Assembly (NCBI GenBank): GCA_963965975.1 | Contig: OZ014411.1 | Location: 24,287,249-24,351,248 of the forward strand | Direction: 5' to 3' | Length of the DNA stretch: 64,000 nucleotides | Source of the DNA: Xestospongia bergquistia | Lineage: Eukaryota > Porifera > Demospongiae > Haplosclerida > Petrosiidae | In this document: positions 46,769 through 59,224 of the stretch, piece after piece | How the letters are laid out: every line of letters begins with the position of its first letter | Numbering within the stretch: position 1 is the stretch's first letter | Made by a program: the position numbers and the translations under genes | Notes under the pieces: generated by a model | Told to the model about the DNA's origin: nothing | The model's input: the letters and a program-made list of their open reading frames with translations, nothing else | The model's database searches: none

Positions 46769-47864
46769 TCCATATATTGATCAAATACTTAATTGAGTAG
46801 GCGTATCTTGATTTTGCTTAATAGACAGTATAGCATTTGCTTTTGCTACTTGGTTGTCCATTTTTTTATGTCCGTGGTTTAAAGATTAGTCCATATAAGG
46901 TGTGTTATTATTATCTTATTTAATAACTATCTTAATTATAATGTTATTTGATATATAGCTACATCTGCTCTACCCAAAAAATAGTTTTTCCATCTTGTCT
47001 TTTGCTTTTAACTGATTACCACACTAAAATAGAAAAACACTTTCCTAATTAAATAGTTACAATGAGAAATCCAAGCCTCCAGACAAAAATGTGAACAGTC
47101 CATCAGAATCAGCACATCTTAAAATGTAAAATATATGTAAACCAATAATTATATCTTTAAAGCAATAAATTATTCTGTAACTATTTTGATCTGTAGTCTT
47201 GTCCCCAAAGCAAAAAGGCAGTCTGGTACATTTGCTTCAAATTGTTGGTCCTAGTGTCATGAAAATGATGTCAGTGATCAAATAACCTTGAATAAAATGA
47301 CTTGATTACTACAATTTAAGGCCTCTCAGGAAATACTAATATAGATAACTTTTCATGTATTTTGAAAAAGCAATATCTTTTGTATTAGTGATAGAAGAAA
47401 AGTTATAATTATATAGTTGATCATTGCATAGGTTTAATCTTATTATTTCAAACACATAGTTTATAATTAATTGTATTAAAATCTTCAAAGACAATATTTT
47501 GTAGTCTCAAAATTATCATTATTTTCTATTAGTGATTTATTTTCTTGCAAATTCATGTGTCATGCAACCATTAATTATAATATATGATTAGATGGAATTG
47601 ATATGTCACACTGATAGCACTAGAACTAAGAATTTAAAACAAGTGTTTCAGACTGCCTTTTCGCTCAGGAGGCATAGTAGTCTGTCTATTGATCCAGGTC
47701 TGCATATGGGCTGTAAGTAACTGAAATTAATATGCATTTGCAATATTTGGAGGTGTGGCTTGATGTTGAATTGTATAGCTCGATTCCTTTCAAGAGAAAA
47801 CTTATATTATTTTGCTTATTGCATATTTTCCCAATTCAGAATTCAGCTTAATGACACCCCCCAA
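46769..47864. other. Spacer between the two segmental duplicates
   Basis: AT-rich unique DNA, 1.1 kb; no gene or recognised repeat. Confidence 0.5.
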
Positions 47865-48834
47865 TTTTCCATCTTAGTGAGGTCTGTCAATATTGTCACG
47901 AAATAATACAAGTAGATAAAAATTTCTAAAAAGAAATCACTATTGTAGGGATTGTAGTAAAGACATCTCAAACAAGTCCAAAGTAGGAATGACCATATGG
48001 ACATTCCCTGCATAGTAGCCACATGAAGTAATCTAACAGTTTTTATATTAAAAGGTGATATTTTATATACTGTGTTGTGAGTACATTCCTTAGACTTCTT
48101 ATGGGATTGTTTACCTCATATAACTGTTGTAACAAAGCCACTGATAATGTTGTTACTATGTAAGATAGATCTAGTTGTGATAAGAATGTGAAATTTATTG
48201 GTAGTCTCTATTCTAATAATCATTATGTTACAGTCATAAAGATTAAGAGTACTGTAAATATTTACTTTAGTCTATACTACTACATCTGACTACTTAACAT
48301 CACTGTTTATTGTAGTGATGTCACATTGATGTTATATTGGATTTATGACTTCTCATTATAAACTATAATATCCAAACTGTACTATACTTTTACTGTGTCA
48401 ATAATACTGTTAATATCACAGACTTAAGTCACTACTGTATTTACATTTCTAAACCAAATGAAAAACTTACATTATGCGGTACTAATCATGCATGTTCATG
48501 AGTTACCATAATATTGACCATGATCATATTAAAAGCTTGTTTTGTCATGCGTTTGTTGTAATAAGTAGTCACATGTTAAGTAGGGTAAGAGGTGACCTTT
48601 ACGATATTTGTAATTGTCAAAAAGATCATTAGATGTACATAAACACTAACTGTTTTTTAATAGAAAAGATAACTTTTCATTAGCCAGCAATAACACAAAA
48701 AGATATTGTAGCATTTGAATATAATAATTATTAAGACAGTTTAATTTTCTTATTATATTCTTATGACAATACATAAAGTACATGACAATATAAAGTACAT
48801 ATATAATCAGCAAATGTTGTCAGAATTAGCAATA

Positions 48835-51800
48835 CTAGTTATCAAACAAAAGGGATTCTCGTTTCATGTCCATTAACAGTGATGTATTCATTGACACAAA
48901 TGACGAAGTATGAGTAGGTTTACGCTCAATACCCAGTTTTCCTGGACGTGTTTTAACATAAACAGTTGAAGACATTTCAATATAATCAATACCAGAATGA
49001 ACATGAGGCTTCTTGAATATATTCTTGACTTTAGGAATTAGTTTTTGCGAATGAGATGTTAACAGACGATCCCAAACATGATAGAGTATAATACCACAGA
49101 ATATGACAAATGACATTGATACTAAAAAAATACTTTGTACTTGTTGTTTGGGTTTCTCAAAGTTTTGTAGATTCATGTAAGCCATCAATATTAGGTTGAG
49201 AATGAAAATCAACTCAAGACAAACCAAAGAAAACTGTTGATATACTCCTTTTAAAAAGAAATACATAAAAGTAATAGCAATTAAAAGACATGTTAATACA
49301 GCTAAGCTTGTTGTAGCTTCAGTATCTAGAGACACAACCAGTGCTAAGACAACACGAACGAGTAGTAATAATCCAGTCCAAAAACGGCACTTGTCCTTAT
49401 ATGGACCTCCATATGCATCAAAGAAAGGCTTCATATATGCTGATAGCTTTTGGCAGTAGCACAAGTATTTTGATAGAGGTCCTTCAAATAATGGTATAGT
49501 GAAAAGGTAGAAGGTGTATGGAACAATTAGGAAAATGAGGACAGCCAGTGAGAATAGGAACAATGGTAGATGACAACCTCCCATATATTGGACGTTTGCA
49601 TCAACGTACCACCTTAGAAATATGTCATTGCTACAATTGATATGGGCACGATGGATAACATGAAAAACAGTGCGTATCAATTTGGTATAAGAGAGAAGGA
49701 TCATAGTGGCTAGTACTGGAATTACTTGTCTTCCTACAAGTCGAACCACTTTGCTTGAATATCTTAACAATATTATGATAACTATCAGAATAAACCAAAT
49801 GTAGGTTGGAAAGATAAACTGAAGCCATGTCTTACTACAAGAATCCATACCATCAAAGAAACAAGTTTTAATACCCAAATCAAGATTGATCCAGGAAATG
49901 AACTGACTAAGAATTGGAATGTGACCACCAGAAAAGAAGATGGGTTCATATATTTTGACAACGTTAGCGTAGAATATAAGTCCATTGATTTTACCCACAG
50001 ATACAGTTAGATTTAAAACAATGACAAAAGCTACCAGTGCTATACCAGCCACAGCAAATGGAAGGATAAAAGCTATGTGGTCATTAGTACATTCTTCACA
50101 TTGATTGGAACCTAATGTAAGACTGAGTCCTTTTTTACATTTTCCACAGAGTATTCCAGACCTATTGTGAAGACATTGTGGATCAGGAAGGTTGACTTTA
50201 AATGGAATTGTTCCATCATTGCAGTAATCATAGGGACAGTTTTGATAGACGATAAGACAGTCTGAGTCATTTTTATAACCAATCCACATATCACCATATC
50301 TAGTTATATTTTGAGTGTTAATATCACAATTAATTGATTTAGAAGGCAAATTTAATTCAGGCGTACAAACACAAGCGTCCTTACCCAACATAAACCCAAT
50401 TGGACATGACTCAATTGTAACATCAATGACTTTAGTTAATGAAAGTTTACTGATTGAACTTTCAAGTTTTACATATATCTGTGCTGTGTTCAACGAAAGG
50501 TTTCTTTCAATCGTAACATTTGTACATTTTGCATTTAGTCTAGTTTGCTCAGTATATGAACCATCTGATGATGTCAATTTTACCACACCCTCTGTTAAGC
50601 CATCCTTTAAACCAACAATAGCTAGTGATACACTTACATCAATTCCAGGTATTGCAGTGATAGTAATATTTGTAATAGAACAGGTTTGCCTGTTAGATTC
50701 ACAAAAACACACTTGAATAGGATCTGATGACACTATTGAATTACCTTTCTGCTGAGAATAGTGAAAAAGGGATTTAAAGTCTCTCTCATTAAAACAATTA
50801 TCAAAATTACCACCATATAGCACATCACCTGATATGTCAGCTTTATTGTTGACAAAATATAACACAGCACTGGAATTATAGTAAGAACGGTGAAGAACAA
50901 AGGAGCAAACGTCTGCATCAACATGTGATATAAAGATTCCTCCACCTGACTCACTGGCATGATTATTGAAAAACGAGATGTTTGCTTGCTGATTTAGTAA
51001 CAACTGGGAAGATTCATATAAAGCAATACCTCCACCTTTAATGCCAGAATTGTTTGTAAATCTACTATGTTTATGAAATGTTAACCAACTATTGAAACAC
51101 ACTAATCCAGTTGTGTTATGATTACTAACTTCAATGTGGTCAAATGTAACATTAACAATGTTGAATAATACCAGAGCAGATCGATATACTTCTCCATAAA
51201 CAGCCAGTTTATTACTTGCTTTATTGGAATGAAATGAAACGTTTTTAAAATGAAAACTAGTTGTTGAAGTAATTTGAAGAGCACGGAGAAACAACCCTGA
51301 TCCAAGGTATGCAGTATTGTTGTATATATTGCAGTTATCTAACTCAATACTAACACCGTCTTCATACAAATCAATGTACACTCCTCCTCCATCATAATGA
51401 GCAGTATTATTATATATAGTGCAGTTGCTAAACTCAATAGTACCAACTCCTTCATACAAATCAATGTCCACTCCTCCTCCAACACGATGAGCAATATTGT
51501 TGCATATAGTGCAGGTATTGAACTCGATACTACAATTTCCCGATAACCTAATGTCCACTCCTCCTCCTTCTCCATTTAACTGTGCATTATTATTGCATAA
51601 AGTGGAGCTTAGAAACTCAATACTACCATTTCCTCCATGTGAATTAATGTACACTCCACCTCCTCTTCCAAAATATAGAACGGTGTTATTGTTTATATTG
51701 CAGTTATAGAACTCAATACTACTGTTCCCATTCAAATAAATGTACACTCCTCCTCCATTGTAATATGCAGTATTTTTGTACATAGTGCAGTTACAAAATT

Positions 51801-53598
51801 CAATTCTACCTTTCCCTCTATATGAACTAATATACACTCCTCCTCCATATCCGTATTGCTGAACAGTGTTGTTGTATATAGTGGAGCTACAAAACTCAAT
51901 TCTATCATTCCCTCTATATGAACTAATATACACTCCTCCTCCATATCCGTATTGCTGGACAGCGTTGTTGTATATAGTGGAGTTACAAAATTCAATTCTA
52001 CCATTCCCTCCATATGAAGTAATATACACTCCTCCTCCATATCCATATTGTTGAGCAGTGTTGTTGTATATAGTGGAGCTACAAAACTGAATTCTATCAT
52101 TCCCTCTATATGAACTAATAAACACTCCTCCTCCATATCCGTATCGCTGAACAGCGTTGTTGTTTATAGTGGAGTTACAAAACTCAATTCTACCTTTCCC
52201 TCTATATGAACTAATATACACTCCTCCTCCATATCCGTATTGCTGAACAGCGTTGTTGTATATAGTGGAGTTACAAAATTCAATTCTACCATTTCCTCTA
52301 TATGAACTACTAATACACACTCCTCCTCCGTATCCATATTGCTGAGCAGTGTTGTTGTATATAGTGCAGTTACAGAACTCAATACTATTGTTCCCATTCA
52401 AATAAACGTACGCTCCTCCTCCATCATAATGAGCAATATTTTTGTATATAGTGCAGTTACGAAACTCAATCCCACCATTTCCACTATATGAACTACTAAT
52501 ATACACTCCTCCTCCAAATCCATATTGTTGAGCAGTGTTGTTGTATATAATACAGTCACTGAACTCAATACTACTGTTCCCATTCAAATAAATGTACATT
52601 CCTCCTCCATAACGTGCAGTATTTTTGTATATAGTGCAGTTACGAAATTCAATTCTACCATTTCCTCTATAGGAAGTCATATACACTCCTCCTCCATTTC
52701 CATACTGCTGAACAGTATTGTTGTATATAATACAGTTATGAAACTGAATACTGTGACTTCCTCCATACAAACGAATGTACACTCCTCCTCCTCTATGATA
52801 CTGAACAGTATTATATAAAAACTTACTACTGTCTATGATTACATGTGCTTTGCTGTCATTTAAATACCATAAAGCCATGCCATATCCTAAGCCCAGTGTA
52901 AAATTTGATTTCACAATATTAACTCTGGTGAGTGTGTTAATTTCGTCATCATACAATATTAATACATTGCCTCCATGAAACTCAGGAGCTCCATTGTTTG
53001 CAAATGAAGAGTAAGCAATTAACACATCAAAAGCATTGACAAGACAGAGTCCATAAACTGAGCCATTCTGGACTGATACCCATTCTAATGTGACATTAAC
53101 AATGTCAGTAAAGAGAAAGCTAACATTGGTTTGGACTGAATATAGTTGGTAAGAATAATGCCAGTCACTGATATTAGTATCTAGCCCACAGTTTGCTACT
53201 GTTAATGACTTTATCACAATATCTACGCAGTTAGTAAATTCTATGCCAGCTCTGTTGTTATCACTACATGATATTATTGATGTGGATTGCATAATTGTCT
53301 CGTGAAAGCCTTGTTCTATATTACCCAGTCCCTGTAGAGTTATATTGCTAACACCACTGATCTCCAATGTACTTTTTAGAGTATGAGTTCCCTTTAGGAA
53401 GTAGAAAATTGTATTATCAGTGAAGTAAGATACATAATCAGCAGAATAGAAGGAGAGGTTGTAACATGTACAAGGTAGGTCAGTAGGACAATCTACTCCA
53501 TTAGGAGCTGCAGAGACATAATACTCGGAAGCAGTAACACATCCACTGCATATATACAGTATAACTGATGTTATAAAATAGATATGACCCCAGGTCAT
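48835..53598 (-). CDS. Family P: giant pmp-repeat (beta-helix) multi-pass membrane protein, copy B
   Basis: One uninterrupted ORF of 1587 residues, the tandem paralogue of copy A. Signal peptide, Cys-rich module (about 1121-1168) and membrane domain (about 1173-1510) are almost identical to copy A. The differences concentrate in the repeat region (about 272-885), where the net gain is 33 residues, one unit, and unit order differs. The N-terminal segment differs too (CPTDLPCTCYNLSFYSADY versus CPHTDLRILCYNLSYLAADY); here the sequence adds two Cys. The stop and tail (..MKRESLLFDN) are shared. The same topology is expected: an extracellular beta-solenoid on a polytopic membrane domain. Confidence 0.9.
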   Translation of the reverse strand: MTWGHIYFITSVILYICSGCVTASEYYVSAAPNGVDCPTDLPCTCYNLSFYSADYVSYFTDNTIFYFLKGTHTLKSTLEISGVSNITLQGLGNIEQGFHETIMQSTSIISCSDNNRAGIEFTNCVDIVIKSLTVANCGLDTNISDWHYSYQLYSVQTNVSFLFTDIVNVTLEWVSVQNGSVYGLCLVNAFDVLIAYSSFANNGAPEFHGGNVLILYDDEINTLTRVNIVKSNFTLGLGYGMALWYLNDSKAHVIIDSSKFLYNTVQYHRGGGVYIRLYGGSHSIQFHNCIIYNNTVQQYGNGGGVYMTSYRGNGRIEFRNCTIYKNTARYGGGMYIYLNGNSSIEFSDCIIYNNTAQQYGFGGGVYISSSYSGNGGIEFRNCTIYKNIAHYDGGGAYVYLNGNNSIEFCNCTIYNNTAQQYGYGGGVCISSSYRGNGRIEFCNSTIYNNAVQQYGYGGGVYISSYRGKGRIEFCNSTINNNAVQRYGYGGGVFISSYRGNDRIQFCSSTIYNNTAQQYGYGGGVYITSYGGNGRIEFCNSTIYNNAVQQYGYGGGVYISSYRGNDRIEFCSSTIYNNTVQQYGYGGGVYISSYRGKGRIEFCNCTMYKNTAYYNGGGVYIYLNGNSSIEFYNCNINNNTVLYFGRGGGVYINSHGGNGSIEFLSSTLCNNNAQLNGEGGGVDIRLSGNCSIEFNTCTICNNIAHRVGGGVDIDLYEGVGTIEFSNCTIYNNTAHYDGGGVYIDLYEDGVSIELDNCNIYNNTAYLGSGLFLRALQITSTTSFHFKNVSFHSNKASNKLAVYGEVYRSALVLFNIVNVTFDHIEVSNHNTTGLVCFNSWLTFHKHSRFTNNSGIKGGGIALYESSQLLLNQQANISFFNNHASESGGGIFISHVDADVCSFVLHRSYYNSSAVLYFVNNKADISGDVLYGGNFDNCFNERDFKSLFHYSQQKGNSIVSSDPIQVCFCESNRQTCSITNITITAIPGIDVSVSLAIVGLKDGLTEGVVKLTSSDGSYTEQTRLNAKCTNVTIERNLSLNTAQIYVKLESSISKLSLTKVIDVTIESCPIGFMLGKDACVCTPELNLPSKSINCDINTQNITRYGDMWIGYKNDSDCLIVYQNCPYDYCNDGTIPFKVNLPDPQCLHNRSGILCGKCKKGLSLTLGSNQCEECTNDHIAFILPFAVAGIALVAFVIVLNLTVSVGKINGLIFYANVVKIYEPIFFSGGHIPILSQFISWINLDLGIKTCFFDGMDSCSKTWLQFIFPTYIWFILIVIIILLRYSSKVVRLVGRQVIPVLATMILLSYTKLIRTVFHVIHRAHINCSNDIFLRWYVDANVQYMGGCHLPLFLFSLAVLIFLIVPYTFYLFTIPLFEGPLSKYLCYCQKLSAYMKPFFDAYGGPYKDKCRFWTGLLLLVRVVLALVVSLDTEATTSLAVLTCLLIAITFMYFFLKGVYQQFSLVCLELIFILNLILMAYMNLQNFEKPKQQVQSIFLVSMSFVIFCGIILYHVWDRLLTSHSQKLIPKVKNIFKKPHVHSGIDYIEMSSTVYVKTRPGKLGIERKPTHTSSFVSMNTSLLMDMKRESLLFDN
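51345..52800 (-). repeat. Coding tandem repeats of the beta-helix, copy B
   Basis: Same repeat class as in copy A, with a different number and order of near-identical units. Confidence 0.9.
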
Positions 53599-54790
53599 GA
53601 CGATAGTATGTTCAACTGTACAGAATTAATGAAAAATATGTCGTTCCGTTTGTGTCAATATATTTACTTTCTAGGAGATCTTGTTACTCGTATTAGATCT
53701 TTCGAGACTCAAAAAAATCTTTAGTAAAAGTGGAATGGTGTTCGAAATAAATCGCTTTTTTATAGACTACCGTTTCGTAAAAAAAACATAAGACGTCAAT
53801 ACTACACGTGACGGTAACACGCCTGCATGCATTTACTTTTACAGTTAGTGATATTTCTATCATTGAAATATGTTGACCCAACCTTTGAAATCTCCTTAAT
53901 TGATAGACTAGTACAAATAATGTGAAGTTGGATTATGTTTTTTTCAACAAAAGAGAACCTAACAGTCCTCTCAGGAGCAAGAGCTGTATATTTCATAATG
54001 GAACATTCATTGTTATATATCAAGGTTAAAGGTTAATTATTCATTATTTAATTTATTTAATGTAACTACTATTCATTACTTATTGGTGTATTTAGGTTAT
54101 TTCATTTTTTATCAGAGTGAGAGTGAGGATTTAGAGAGATACTGCGAGTGAAGTGATTACTTTTTTTGAGGTCAATTTTGAAAGGTCTTCTTTATGCAGT
54201 CATTGGAGCTGAACTTTCCATCTGACAAAATTCATCCACATGCCAAAAATGAATAATAGTAATATCATATTGATGTGCCGTTTACTTTAAAAATATGTCA
54301 GTCAATCAATAGTTTAACACATTGTTTTACTGTATCAAAAATATTGTCAACAAAACAAGAGATACTAATTAATGTATATCATCTACTCCTGTATTTACTA
54401 GAGAAACTTAACATTTCTAAACCAAATGGGAAAGTTATTAATCATGAAATCTGTACATTTCTAATAATCATACTTATTGTTTTACCATATCATTGACTAA
54501 TCAAGTTAAAAGCTTGTTTTATGTCATGTGTCTGTTGTGATAAGCAACCACGTGGTAAATAGGATAAGAGGTGACCTTGAAATTGTCAAGTGATCTGTCA
54601 GTACATAAAAAGATAGTAGCAGCACTGAACCATCATCTTAAATCATTAACAATAACACAAACAGTCAACTCTATAATACATCAAATAGTAAAACAAAACT
54701 ATACAAAACAGTACAAAACAAAACAGTATATGTTTACTTTTTTACATCAAATAACTTTGACAAATGTACCTGTATATATCCATATATTGA
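53599..54790 (-). promoter_or_regulatory. 5' flank and promoter of family P copy B
   Basis: GACGTCA at 53792-53798, 194 bp upstream of the ATG, in the same context as in copy A. A remnant of the ~130-bp repeat lies at 54535-54620. Confidence 0.6.
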
Positions 54791-55740
54791 TTAAGTCAAC
54801 CAATAAATTTATACAGTGATATAGTATTTACATCCATTACTAAAAACATTTGTTTTATGTATAAACATTGGCTGACATCACCTTAAAGTAATGTTCTCAG
54901 CATAAATCTGTTGTAATAAGCAGTCACATAATAAGTAGTATAAGAGGTGACCTCTACACTATTTGTAACTGTTACTAGACAAAAAGCTAACTATCTTTGA
55001 AAATTTGGTTTATTGGAAATGAATAGGATAGTTAAGCCTGAGATTTCCTAAAGATTTACTGTACCTATCCTTGATACAATATATACTATGCATCAACTAG
55101 TGATACCCGAAATAATTTGTGATGTATTAAATCTGTCACCTATTAGTTACTGGAGGATAGTGGATAGATAGCTCACATTTTGGTTAATATATTATTCTGA
55201 CCTCATCTATATATAATATTATAAATGAGGTAAGAATATTATTGAATTTAATTTAGCACAGCAGTTTGTTCTAACTTGGGTCTATAGTAAAAATGCATGA
55301 ACATTTTTGTTTGAGCACAATTGTAAAAAGTGCATAATTATGTAAGGGAACAAAGATTTCTTCACTTTATACAAGAGGTATGACTTGTACCAACCTTACA
55401 TTGTGGACACAGGTTTTCAAATATGCTTTATTTAGTGAATAGGAACAAAACAGTAATAATTTGGATGTTCAAAATTGTCAGGACAACAGATCTGCACTGG
55501 CTTACCCATCCTACCAAATTGCCAATGGGGGATATACCACAAACAAACAGCTATTGGCAAGTTTGAAACTTCATCTCCAACACACACAAAAAAACAAACC
55601 AAAGTGATGTATCTTTACAGGACGAAAGCTACTATTGTAATACAACTAAGTGTATCCAAAGATTATGTCCCAATGTGCAAGAGCAGCTAAAAAGGTTGAG
55701 TTTTTAGGAGAAGCAAGAAATTGTTTTCCATGAAGATAAT
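54791..55740. other. Intergenic, contains another ~130-bp repeat copy
   Basis: Copy of the cluster repeat at about 54905-54985 (minus). No supported gene; the ORF at 55475-55690 has no recognised feature. Confidence 0.5.
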
Positions 55741-55742
55741 TG

Positions 55743-57390
55743 TTATGTACTTTTGTAAATTGAGTTGGGATAGGTAATCATAGACTGTGGATGAAGTTTA
55801 GCATAAATAGTCATGAGGTAATTTACATGTTTGTCTGTTAAGACATTAATGGTATAAGTGTTTGGAAATGAGTACTTGGCTTCATCATTAAGGTCACATT
55901 GAAGTGTTTGATGATATGATCCAACTTCCCTAGCATTGAGCTTGGTGAGCAATTTGGAATTAAATAGTTCAGGTGGAGACAATGATATATAATTGGCACA
56001 AAAAAGATTGCTTCATTAATTGACATTCAATATATATATGTTGCTGTGTGGCTGATAGCCAAGGATATCATTATATCATTTATAGGAGAATAACCAAAAC
56101 CCATGTACAGTGCCATAGCTTTCACTACCTCAACTAGATGACAATGTAATGATATGTGCTCCATATAACATTTCCATTTTCTGGCAAAATTTTAAGAAAA
56201 AGTGTCTGATAATATGTTGTCTTTCTGATCAAGGATTGTCTTCAAAAGAATTCTACAAGCTAGAACAAAATGGCGCCAGCATTCTAAGTGTATTTCAGGA
56301 AAGATATTAACCAGAACAGGAATAGAATATATGTTTACCCATTTCTTGAACTGATCAGAAGAAAAATCAGAAAAACTACTAGAAATCTTGTGTGGAATTC
56401 TGCCAATATCATAAGGAATGTTTATTGAATTTACACAGCTTTGAAATCTGTCAAAGTGACATCCATTTAATAAATGATGGTCTTGCCATACCTCTAGCAT
56501 CTTTTTGGCTCTCCAACAAAAAGATTATGCATGGGATCAATAGATGATATCCGAATTAGGTCAAAGTAAGGAAGCTGAAGTAGAGATGATATCTACATCC
56601 AAGTAACGATTCTAATTTGTGTTGTTTTAATTGAGTATTAGCTTGTTGTAATAATTGAGCACTGTAATGAAGTTGTTCCATTGTCCTTTTAGGCATTAGT
56701 GCAATTTTGTTTAATGAGATTTGTCTCTGATCATATGTTTTCCAAATTTCTCCTTTATAAACATCAGTTATGTAGTGTTTTGGCAATTAATCTACTGCCT
56801 ACATACATCAATAAAACCAGATAATATATAGAAGCATTTACTGTATACTCTTTCAAAGGGTAACAATAGTAAACTTTTAATGAGTACTAAATATACATGC
56901 CAGATGAAAAACAAACAAACCTCAACAAAGCAGTGCCATACGGTTGACGAAATCTCTTTGGTTAGGAAGTTGATTGTTTTAAGCACCTGAAGTTCCTTTG
57001 TGAATGTCAACATTATACATGTTCATGGACAGTAAGACATTCTGGAAAAACAAAATAAGATGACATGTTTCACTTGTATTAATGAACAGTTACTTTTTAG
57101 CCATACACAATGTAGTTGGAAAGTTGTTGTCAAAATGTAAGTTGAACATTGAATAACTTGCCATAATCACAATATTTTTTACATAAACTTAGTCAATTCA
57201 TCAATGGCATTCTTAAGAATGTACTTGAAGCCTAAGAAGAAAAAGCATTCCAAGTAGCTAAAGCAGAAGCCTCAGTAACAAGTTCGTTTGAATCATGTTT
57301 CGATGCTGTTGGTCATGAAGGAGCTTTAATGATATCTTGCTCAATGTCACTGTTATAATCTTCTACATTCTCCCAGTAATCGTCTGTAAA
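55743..57390 (-). mobile_element. Decayed CACTA/EnSpm-like transposase (DUF4218-type)
   Basis: Reading leftwards, several frames give family blocks. An N-terminal part (DDYWENVEDYNSDIEQDI) is followed by DVYKGEIWKTYDQ near 56740, then YFDLIR and IDPMHNLFVGEPK near 56510-56580. After a frameshift come IPYDIGRIPHKISSSFSDFS and FPEIHLECWRHFVLACRILL near 56230-56440, then VHGFWLFSYK..NDILGYQP near 56050-56110, and a C-terminal piece. Multiple stops and frameshifts show it is dead. DPMHNLFLG, GRIPxKI and CWRHFVLACR are hallmarks of this transposase class. No terminal repeats were identified. Confidence 0.85.
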
Positions 57391-59224
57391 TGAAACAAAA
57401 CTTGTTAAACCTGTATTTGTTTATCAATACTAATGAAGTGTCTTAAAGATATGAGTTTAACATTGACTGTAAGAACAAAAATACAAAACATTAAGCTTAC
57501 TAACAATCCTTCCTTAATGGTATCACCAGAAGTTATGTCTTCGAAAGGAGTCAAAAATTTCTCTTCTATAGCACAAGAAAAGGTTAGTAGCCACAAACTA
57601 GTTTGTGATTACTTGATTCCATCGTACCTTTGCTCAAAAAACAAGATTCTGTATGTTCAGACATTTGTGGAAACTCTGGTGCTTCTATACTGCAATGATA
57701 ATGAGATTAGTCATGAGTAAATACAACATTGACACAGAGAATATTTGACTTTTATCAGTACAAATATAAATATAGAAGGAGGGAATGATTGGAAAGGAAA
57801 TTTTATACAGTATTAGCAACGATTCCCCTATATTTCTATGGTACAACATTGTTGTTGTAAAACATAATGTTAAGATAGAATTCATCTTTCATAACAGAAT
57901 TAAATCCTTCTGTTTCTTTGTGATTCTCTACACTCAAAATCCAAATATCATCACAAAATTAATGTCTTCTGTGCTTTCTTTAAGTTTTAATAGTGACATC
58001 CTTCTTATAATGAGGGCAGTACATCGTACATGAAGGAGAAGAAAACCTAGAGAATTCATTTTCGCGCATTGAAAGTAACTCCTACTTGCTCCGCCCAGAA
58101 ACTTGAGCATACGCTGATTTGTCACTTTATGTACGTAAAAATTAACTGATTGTTATAATAGAAAAGATAATTTAATAATTTGCTAAGACATATTACATTA
58201 CTGTTACTTATAAAACATAATTATATATGAATGACATGAGATCAAAAAATGTTGTCAAAATTATTACTAGACTATTTGATGAGTCAGACAGAATAATGTT
58301 AGCTAACATTCATATACGTCATCATGAAGGAAACTTCTGCATATCTATAAAGAAATAAAAAGCTGTTAATGATATTTACAGTCATTGTTAAATAAATTAG
58401 TTGTTTTAACTAATTCATGGCGCATGAATCCTTATAAAATACATTGAAATGTATGTATGAATTTCATAGTACAGTTCTAACACAATATCTTAAATCATTG
58501 TTAGTTCTATGAGTTACATAAACAATTGATCACATAGTACATTGCTAATCAAAACAGTAGATGATTTTTTTGATCAATTGATTTTACTAAATGAACAACA
58601 ACAAATCAAAGCTGTAACAGCAAATGTTTAAATACAAAGAGAAAGATGCAAACTAAAAAGTAACACATAGCATTAAAAATGAGTATAACACTACTAAATA
58701 TTGTCACATATCACAAAAGAAACATAGAAAGCACCTATTAACAAATACACATGAAAATTGAACCTAACAAAACACACATCATAAACAAATAGTAGGTGTC
58801 TAAATGAAATACAATTATAATATATTAACACTAATAGACAATGATTATCTGACTCTGAAAAAGTGTTTACTCTGTAGGGGTTATGCCTAGGTTATTTACG
58901 ATTCTTGACAGACTCTTTATGGAGAAATTTTGTGAGTTCCCAATCATTAACTTTCATGTAATCAGATAAAGCTTGGTCTATTTATGTAGTAGAAAAGTTG
59001 CTTCAGAGGAGTCCTACATTATAGTCCAAGCAGAAGAAACAACAGCTTTTCTCCAGTGCTCTCATGTAGTCCAGAAGTACTTCAATATGCCCATAAGAGT
59101 CCAGAAAAATTCTCCCAATGATTACGGGGCGCTATTTGTATCAAAATTGGAAAATTATCATGATATATCAAATATCATGATATATCAAAAATAAAATAAG
59201 GGTGGGCTATATACTAATTCTTTG
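57391..59224. other. Intergenic, nothing clearly recognised
   Basis: A partial ~130-bp repeat core (TTATAATAGAAAAGATAA) lies near 58150-58170. The ORF at 57433-57720 (95 codons) has no recognised domain or splice support. Confidence 0.4.

Larger units (their letters stand above)
47865..54790. repeat. Segmental duplication, copy B (~6.9 kb)
   Basis: Direct repeat of 39912-46768. Flanking non-coding DNA is as similar as coding DNA on casual inspection, pointing to a recent duplication. Confidence 0.88.

Noticed and set aside
40942-53598. Bacterial contamination as the source of pmp-like genes
   Set aside because: The C-terminal membrane domain, the shared upstream CRE block, the AT-rich flanks and the neighbouring intron-bearing genes and pseudogene copies show that they belong to the host genome.
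57433-57720. 95-codon plus-strand ORF
   Set aside because: No recognisable domain, no homologue elsewhere in the window and no supporting gene structure.
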